Below, piece after piece: positions 59,175-64,000 of a stretch of DNA of 64,000 nucleotides. The notes beneath the pieces were generated by a model that worked only from the letters and a program-made list of their open reading frames with translations, had not been told where the DNA came from and did no database searches. The position numbers were made by a program, and so were the translations under genes. The DNA is from Pseudomonas brassicacearum subsp. brassicacearum (GTDB lineage: Bacteria > Pseudomonadota > Gammaproteobacteria > Pseudomonadales > Pseudomonadaceae): contig NZ_VZPJ01000006.1 in NCBI RefSeq assembly GCF_008801605.1, positions 62,001 through 126,000 on the forward strand, written 5' to 3'. The stretch's first letter is position 1. Every line of letters begins with the position of its first letter.

Positions 59175-59254
59175 CTGTGGGAGCGAGCCTGCTCGCGATA
59201 GCGGTGGGTCAGCCACCATCAATGCCGCTGAAAGACCGCTATCGCTCCCACAGG
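59175..59254. repeat. REPIN with a truncated second arm
   Basis: Left arm is complete (tgtgggagcgagcctgctcgcgatagcgg). The right arm reads ccgctatcgctcccaca, so it lacks about 12 bases (gagcaggctcgc) of the palindrome centre. Confidence 0.85.
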
Positions 59255-59418
59255 TTTTTTGTGCAAGACGCAAAATGGTGCGCGGCAGCCCGTCACGCAC
59301 CAACATGGCACGCAATCCGCCCCATCCTGAAACGCAATCCCAGCTATTTCCTACATATCATTCGGTTGGCAAGCCCCTTGCTCTAAACACAGCACTGTTC
59401 ATTGCTGGAAGCACTCCG

Positions 59419-59919
59419 ATGCTGGTGATTCATCGCAGAATCGACACTCAACCGCGCTGGGACGCCGAGCTGCACCTGACCTTTGACGCCCGCAGCAAAA
59501 GCCGCCTGCGCTGTTTCAGTGCCGAGGGTGAAGATGTGGGGTTGTTCCTGGAACGAGGCCAACCGCCGCTGTACGACGGCGAATGCCTGCAAGCTGAAGA
59601 TGGGCGCGTCGTACGCGTTTGCGCCCGCGCCGAACAACTGCTGCATGTCACCTGCGCCAACGCCTTCGAACTGACCCGCGCCGCCTATCACCTGGGCAAT
59701 CGCCATGTCGCCTTACAAGTGGGCGATGGCTGGTTGCGCCTGCTGGACGACTACGTGCTCAAGGCGATGCTCGAACAATTGGGCGCCCGCGCCGAATCCA
59801 TCGAAGCCCCGTTCCAGCCGGAACACGGCGCCTATGGCGGCGGTCACCATCACTCCCGGCACGGCGACGAAGATTTCAACTACGCGCCGCGCCTGCATCA
59901 GTTTGGCGTGCGCACATGA
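59419..59919 (+). CDS. ureE: Urease accessory protein UreE, nickel metallochaperone
   Basis: A 166-residue protein that brings nickel to the urease assembly complex. It contains AYHLGNRHVALQVGDGWLRLLDDYVLKAMLEQLG (residues about 94-127; the GNRH metal-site His is conserved) and a C-terminal His-rich tail (GGGHHHSRHGDEDF). The ATG at 59419 (MLVIHRRID) is the family start. Its stop overlaps ureF (ATGA). Confidence 0.95.
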   Translation: MLVIHRRIDTQPRWDAELHLTFDARSKSRLRCFSAEGEDVGLFLERGQPPLYDGECLQAEDGRVVRVCARAEQLLHVTCANAFELTRAAYHLGNRHVALQVGDGWLRLLDDYVLKAMLEQLGARAESIEAPFQPEHGAYGGGHHHSRHGDEDFNYAPRLHQFGVRT

Positions 59920-60605
59920 ACCCGGCCTGGGCGCTGCTGCGTCTGGCCAGCCCGCAGCTGCCGATTGGCGGCTACAGCTATTCCCAGGGACTGGAGATGG
60001 CGGTGGACAACGGCCAGGTCAAGAATCCCGACGACGCCCGTCGCTGGATCAGCGATCAACTGCTGCTGAACCTGGCGCGTTTCGAAGCGCCCTTGTTGCT
60101 GGCGCACTGCAGCGCAGCCGCCGCTGACGATTGGGACGCCCTGCTGCTGCATTGCGAAGAACATCGCGCCAGCCGGGAAACCCGTGAGCTGTATCAGGAG
60201 AGCCGGCAGATGGGCTACTCGTTGCAGCAACTGCTTGCCGGCCTGCCGGAACTCGACGGTGCCGCGCGCGGTTTTCTTGAACAGCTCAGTCTCCAACAAC
60301 GCAGCGAGCCGCACCTGGCGCTGTGCTGGGCCCTGGCGGCGCGCGCCTGGCACATCGCTCCCCAGGACGCCCTCGCCGCCTGGCTGTGGAGCTGGCTGGA
60401 AAACCAACTGGCGGTGCTGATGAAAACCCTGCCTCTGGGCCAGCAAGCCGCCCAACGCCTGACCAGCGAGCTGCTGCCGCTGCTGCAACAGGCCCAGCAC
60501 AACGCCTCGAACATCGACCCCGACCATTACGGCAGCGCCGCATTTGGCCTGTCCCTGGCGTGCATGGCCCATGAGCGCCAGTACAGCCGTCTGTTCCGTT
60601 CCTAG
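59916..60605 (+). CDS. ureF: Urease accessory protein UreF
   Basis: A 229-residue all-helical protein that, with UreD, gates GTP hydrolysis by UreG during nickel insertion. Diagnostic motifs: RLASPQLPIGGYSYSQGLEMAV near the N-terminus and SNIDPDHYGSAAFGLSLACMAHERQYSRLFRS at the C-terminus (residues about 197-229; family pattern ends LFRS). The longer upstream frame is a shadow of ureE. Confidence 0.95.
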   Translation: MNPAWALLRLASPQLPIGGYSYSQGLEMAVDNGQVKNPDDARRWISDQLLLNLARFEAPLLLAHCSAAAADDWDALLLHCEEHRASRETRELYQESRQMGYSLQQLLAGLPELDGAARGFLEQLSLQQRSEPHLALCWALAARAWHIAPQDALAAWLWSWLENQLAVLMKTLPLGQQAAQRLTSELLPLLQQAQHNASNIDPDHYGSAAFGLSLACMAHERQYSRLFRS

Positions 60606-60614
60606 GAGACACTC

Positions 60615-61229
60615 ATGAATACACAACCTCTGCGCGTCGGTATCGGCGGCCCGGTAGGTTCCGGCAAGACCGCCCTGACCCTGGCCCTGTGCCTGGCGCT
60701 ACGTGAACGCTACAACCTGGCAGTGGTCACCAACGACATCTATACCCGCGAAGACGCCGACTTCCTGGTGCGCAACGAGGCCCTGGCGCCGGAGCGGATC
60801 ATCGGCGTGGAAACCGGCGGCTGCCCGCACACGGCGATTCGCGAAGATGCGTCGATCAACCTGGAGGCGGTGGACCAGTTGAACCGGCGCTTCCCGGGCT
60901 TGGACCTGATTCTGGTGGAGTCGGGCGGCGACAACCTGTCGGCGACCTTCAGCCCGGAGCTGTCGGACCTGACCATCTATGTGATCGACGTCTCGGCCGG
61001 TGACAAGCTGCCGCGCAAGGGCGGGCCGGGCATCTGCAAATCCGACTTGCTGGTGATCAATAAAATCGACCTGGCACCGCTGGTGGGGGCGTCCCTGGAA
61101 ATGATGGACAGCGACACCCGGCGGATGCGCAACGGCAAGCCCTTCGTGTTCAGCAACCAGAAGACCGGCCAGGGCCTGGACGACATCATTGCGTTCATCG
61201 AGCGCCAGGGCCTGCTGACCGCCGCCTGA
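60615..61229 (+). CDS. ureG: Urease accessory protein UreG, GTPase
   Basis: A 204-residue SIMIBI GTPase that drives nickel delivery to urease. It has the P-loop [12 protein letters not shown] (about 10-21), the metal-binding CPH in [31 protein letters not shown] and the base-recognition [10 protein letters not shown]. It begins 9 bases after ureF, with AGGAGA just upstream. Confidence 0.97.
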   Translation: MNTQPLRVGIGGPVGSGKTALTLALCLALRERYNLAVVTNDIYTREDADFLVRNEALAPERIIGVETGGCPHTAIREDASINLEAVDQLNRRFPGLDLILVESGGDNLSATFSPELSDLTIYVIDVSAGDKLPRKGGPGICKSDLLVINKIDLAPLVGASLEMMDSDTRRMRNGKPFVFSNQKTGQGLDDIIAFIERQGLLTAA

Positions 61230-61261
61230 TTTTTTCCGACTGACCACAAGGAAGCTTATCC

Positions 61262-61834
61262 ATGACCTTCAAACGCATTCTCGGCGCCCTCGCCCTGCTG
61301 CTGACCCCAGCCCTGGCCTTCGCCCATCCCGGCCATGGCGACAATGGCCTGATCGCCGGCCTCGGCCACCCCATCGGCGGGCTCGACCACTTGCTGGCGA
61401 TGCTGGCGGTCGGTTTGTGGGCCGCACAACAACAAGGTGCCGCGCGCTGGGCGCTGCCATGCACCTTCGTCGGTACGATGCTGCTCGGCGGCCTGCTGGG
61501 CTTTGAAGGCCTGGACCTGCCAGCGTTGGAAAGCGGGATCGCCGCCTCGGTACTCGCCCTGGGCCTGGCGGTGGCACTGGCGGTGCGTCCGCCGTTGAGC
61601 CTGGCAGTCGGTGCGACGGCACTGTTTGCGCTGTTCCATGGCGTGGCCCATGGCTTGGAACTGCCGGACATGTCGAGCCCGTGGGCCTATGCGGCAGGGT
61701 TCGTCGCGGCGACAGCGGCGCTGCATGGCGCCGGGTTTGCCCTGGTGCGGGTGCTGCCACGAGCGGCGGCTCCATTGGTTCGATTGGCCGGGGCAGCTTC
61801 GGCGGCGGCTGGGGTCTGGTTGCTGGCGGGCTGA
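61262..61834 (+). CDS. hupE: HupE/UreJ family nickel transporter
   Basis: A 190-residue inner-membrane protein with a cleavable or N-terminal hydrophobic segment (LGALALLLTPALAFA), then the family motif HPGHGD and GLGHPIGGLDHLLAMLAVGLWA, followed by five more hydrophobic segments and FHGVAHGLELP. HupE/UreJ proteins take up nickel for hydrogenase or urease. Here it follows ureG by 32 bases, so it is also called ureJ. Confidence 0.93.
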   Translation: MTFKRILGALALLLTPALAFAHPGHGDNGLIAGLGHPIGGLDHLLAMLAVGLWAAQQQGAARWALPCTFVGTMLLGGLLGFEGLDLPALESGIAASVLALGLAVALAVRPPLSLAVGATALFALFHGVAHGLELPDMSSPWAYAAGFVAATAALHGAGFALVRVLPRAAAPLVRLAGAASAAAGVWLLAG

Positions 61835-61855
61835 TTCTTTAGCGCCTGCCAGGCC

Positions 61856-61980
61856 GCTATCGCGAGCAAGCTCGCTCCCACAGTTGATCGGGTACACCAG
61901 CCCCTGTGGGAGCCAGCCTGCTTCCACACTTTAATCGGTGTACACCGCACCCTGTGGGAGCGAGCTTGCTCGCGATGACG
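61856..61980. repeat. Three-part REP cluster
   Basis: ctatcgcgagcaagctcgctcccacag, a decayed middle copy (tgtgggagccagcctgcttccaca), and tgtgggagcgagcttgctcgcgatga. The spacers on both sides of the middle copy contain similar ATCGGGTACACC / ATCGGTGTACACC sequences, suggesting a duplication. Confidence 0.85.
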
Positions 61981-62062
61981 GACTTGCAGGCGCCATCTCT
62001 CTGAAGTCGGTCACTCTGCTACCATGTCGCGCAATCGCCCCCAGCCGTGACGACGTCCGCCA

Positions 62063-63196
62063 ATGCCTCATGCTTCCCGCCCCACTCCCCAGCCTGAATT
62101 GACCGCCCTGTTCGCAACGGTGCGTCAGCATTTTCACGACGTGATCGTGCCGATGTGGCAAGGCCCGGGCTGGAATGCCGAACTGGCGTTGCCCTATGAA
62201 TCCCTGGATGCAGAACATGTGCCGCTGCCACCCCAGCGTTACCGCGCCATGGCCTGTGCGCGGCAGTTGTATGTGTTCGCCAGCCTGATCGGCGAAGTGC
62301 CCCAGGCCGAGGAGCGAGCCAGTGCACTGTTCCGCTCGCTGCAGCGTCATTTCCACGATGCCGAACACGGCGGCTGGTTCTACAGCATCGACCCGCAAGG
62401 CGCGCCGCTGGACACCGGCAAAGACCTCTACACCCACGCCTTTATCCTGTTCGCCTGCGCCCATTACTGGGGCAAGGTCCGCGAACCGCTGGTGGAGTCA
62501 GTGCTCAACGCGAGCCTGGAGGTCATTGCCCAGCGCTTTGCCAGCGCAGACGGGCTCTACGAAGCCAGCCTCAAGCGCGACTGGTCGACGACCGGATCCG
62601 GCCCGTTGCAAAACCCCTTGATGCACCTGGCCGAAGCGTTCCTCGCCACCCTGTCGGTTCGCGAAGACGCCAACGTCCGCCAGGCGTTGCTGAGCCTTTG
62701 CGACGGGATGTCCAAGCAGTTCATCGAGCCGCAGCAACGCGTGATGATGGAGAAGCCGCTCAAGGCTGTGGATAACTGGTTCGAACCGGGACACCAGTTC
62801 GAATGGTATTACTTGCTGGCCTCATCGCCCCTGTTGCGCAACGGCAAGTTGCACACAGCCCTGGAGCACAGCTTCGGCCATACCGAACAGCGCGGCGTAG
62901 CCCCGGACTCCGGCGCTGTGTGTGCAATGCTGGCCTTGGGGTCCCAGGCAGGCCCACGCGATGCCACCCAACGCATCTGGGCCCAGGCGGAATACTTGCG
63001 GGCACTCACCTTGCGCCCGGGCAGCCAAGGATTGCTGCTGCGTCAATTGCAGGCGCTGCAGCAGCATTTCCTGCATGCCAAGGGCTGGAACGAATGCCTG
63101 GACGCCGACGGCATCGTCAGCCGCCGGGACATGCCGTCCACCACGCCGTATCACCTGCTGACCTGCTATCGCGGGCTAGCCGATTATCTAGGCTGA
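62063..63196 (+). CDS. AGE-family epimerase/isomerase (D-mannose isomerase-like)
   Basis: A 377-residue protein of the N-acylglucosamine 2-epimerase family, an alpha6/alpha6 barrel. Signs include the N-terminal WNAELALPYESLD, RYRAMACARQLYVFASL, GGWFYSIDPQGAPLDTGKDLYTHAFILFA (residues about 112-140; the DLYxHAF core holds a catalytic His), NPLMHLAEAFLA and EPGHQFEWYYLL with a second His. The length and pattern fit bacterial mannose isomerases and aldose-ketose isomerases (YihS/MI) better than true epimerases. No sugar operon is beside it. Confidence 0.85.
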   Translation: MPHASRPTPQPELTALFATVRQHFHDVIVPMWQGPGWNAELALPYESLDAEHVPLPPQRYRAMACARQLYVFASLIGEVPQAEERASALFRSLQRHFHDAEHGGWFYSIDPQGAPLDTGKDLYTHAFILFACAHYWGKVREPLVESVLNASLEVIAQRFASADGLYEASLKRDWSTTGSGPLQNPLMHLAEAFLATLSVREDANVRQALLSLCDGMSKQFIEPQQRVMMEKPLKAVDNWFEPGHQFEWYYLLASSPLLRNGKLHTALEHSFGHTEQRGVAPDSGAVCAMLALGSQAGPRDATQRIWAQAEYLRALTLRPGSQGLLLRQLQALQQHFLHAKGWNECLDADGIVSRRDMPSTTPYHLLTCYRGLADYLG

Positions 63197-63206
63197 TTGG
63201 CAAACC

Positions 63207-63301
63207 GCTATCGCGGGCAAGCCTTGCTCCCACAGGGATTTGAGCAGCCCTGCTCTCAGAGATGAATCAAACCTGTGGGAGCAAGGCTTGCCCGCGATGA
63301 A
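63207..63301. repeat. REPIN between the AGE and SDR genes
   Basis: Inverted pair: ctatcgcgggcaagccttgctcccaca and tgtgggagcaaggcttgcccgcgatga. Confidence 0.9.
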
Positions 63302-63314
63302 CGATAACGCGCTC

Positions 63315-64000
63315 TTATGTTTTGTTGCGTTCAATGGCAAACCCGGCCCAGGTCTGGCTCACCGGCATCAGCTCCAGGCTGTTGATGTTGATGTGCGCTG
63401 GCGCATTGAGCACCCAGAAAATCGTATCGGCGATGTCCTGTGGCTGGATCGGCTCGGCGCCGGCGTAGGTCGCGTTGTAGCGCTCCTGGTCGCCACCGAA
63501 GCGCACCAGGGAGAACTCGCTCTCGCACAGGCCCGGCTCAATATTGCTCACCCGCACGCCCGTGCCTTGCAGGTCGCAACGCAGGTTCAGGGAGAACTGT
63601 TTGACGAACGCCTTGCTCGCGCCATACACGTGGCTGCCCGGGTACGGGTAGTTGCCGGCGATGGAGCCCAGGTTGACGATCCCGGCCCCACGGCCGTGGG
63701 CGATCAGGCGCGGCAACAGCAGGCGAGTGCTGTAGATCAGCCCTTTTACATTGGTGTCGACCATGGTGTCCCAGTCATCGAGGTCGCACTTGGGTGCCGG
63801 GTCGACGCCCAGGGCCAGGCCGGCGTTGTTGATCAGCCCGCGCAATTTGGCGAAGGATGGCGGCAGGTTGGCGATTGCCTCTTCCATGGCCTTGCGATCA
63901 CGCACGTCCAAAACCAAGCCATGGACTTCAGTCTGCTTCGACAGCTCGGCACAGAGGGCATTGAGGCGTTCTTCACGACGACCGGTCAGCACCAGTTTCC
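63315..64000 (-). CDS. Short-chain dehydrogenase/reductase, YdfG-like, partial
   Basis: An NAD(P)-dependent oxidoreductase whose 5' end lies beyond the window. The visible 228 codons include KLVLTGRREERLNAL (end of the nucleotide-binding strand), LINNAGLALG, the catalytic Ser in VNLGSIAGNYPYPG and Tyr/Lys in HVYGASKAFVKQFSLNLR, and GLCESEFSLVRF. This resembles E. coli YdfG, an NADP-dependent serine/3-hydroxy acid dehydrogenase. The glycine-rich motif itself is outside. The TAA stop is at 63315. Confidence 0.9.
   Translation of the reverse strand, partial: KLVLTGRREERLNALCAELSKQTEVHGLVLDVRDRKAMEEAIANLPPSFAKLRGLINNAGLALGVDPAPKCDLDDWDTMVDTNVKGLIYSTRLLLPRLIAHGRGAGIVNLGSIAGNYPYPGSHVYGASKAFVKQFSLNLRCDLQGTGVRVSNIEPGLCESEFSLVRFGGDQERYNATYAGAEPIQPQDIADTIFWVLNAPAHININSLELMPVSQTWAGFAIERNKT

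Overview
The window looks like the chromosome of a Pseudomonas of the fluorescens group. The evidence is its high GC content, dense operons, the purD-retS pair, a full urea-uptake and urease locus, cobalamin genes of the Pseudomonas (cob/cbi hybrid) type, and many copies of the short 'GTGGGAGC...GCTCGCGAT' REP family, mostly in inverted pairs (REPINs). This is inferred from gene content and order; no database search was run. From memory, the skeleton purD-retS-marC ... urt-ure ... ferritin ... desT-ureEFG-hupE matches P. aeruginosa PAO1, and several blocks here look like insertions into it.

Layout. 0.2-4.4 kb: purD and the hybrid sensor kinase gene retS. 4.4-6.6 kb (minus): three small genes of unknown function that appear to be distant paralogues. 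6.9-7.5 kb: a MarC-type membrane protein. 7.4-14.5 kb (minus): a 2,360-residue toxin resembling the large clostridial toxins TcdA/TcdB, with a glycosyltransferase DxD motif, a papain-like Cys-His-Asp set and a hydrophobic pore segment. 15-22.7 kb: a divergent cobalamin cluster, cobG-cobH-cobI-cbiG/cobJ leftward and cobL-cbiD-cobK rightward. 23.3-28.4 kb: a copper set (two DUF2946 proteins, a PCu(A)C chaperone, the TonB receptor OprC and a PepSY membrane protein). 28.7-31.4 kb: a FecCD/BtuCD-type ABC importer. 31.7-37.3 kb: urtABCDE urea importer. 37.4-42 kb: ureD-ureA-two acetyltransferase genes-ureB-ureC. 42-47.1 kb (minus): a 1,676-residue leucine-rich-repeat protein ending in an IpaH/SspH-like NEL ubiquitin-ligase domain. 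47.2-50.2 kb: cbpM-cbpA and a YegD-like Hsp70. 50.2-55.2 kb: AI-2E family permease, PsiF, lipase, azoreductase with divergent LysR regulator, and ferritin. 55.3-59.2 kb: AsmA-like protein, an exported 13-residue-repeat protein and a DesT-like TetR regulator. 59.4-61.8 kb: ureE-ureF-ureG-hupE. 62-64 kb: AGE-family sugar isomerase and a short-chain dehydrogenase cut by the window end.

How it works together. Urea is imported by UrtABCDE and hydrolysed by nickel urease UreABC, whose metallocentre is assembled by UreD/E/F/G; HupE/UreJ may supply nickel. The cobalamin genes carry out the middle of the aerobic corrin pathway. The copper set and the ABC importer form a metal-acquisition stretch. The accessory parts most worth a second look are the three-gene paralogue cassette, the two very large host-directed toxin or effector genes with no secretion genes nearby, the 39-bp tandem-repeat gene, and a structured repeat near 22.9 kb that may be an RNA element.
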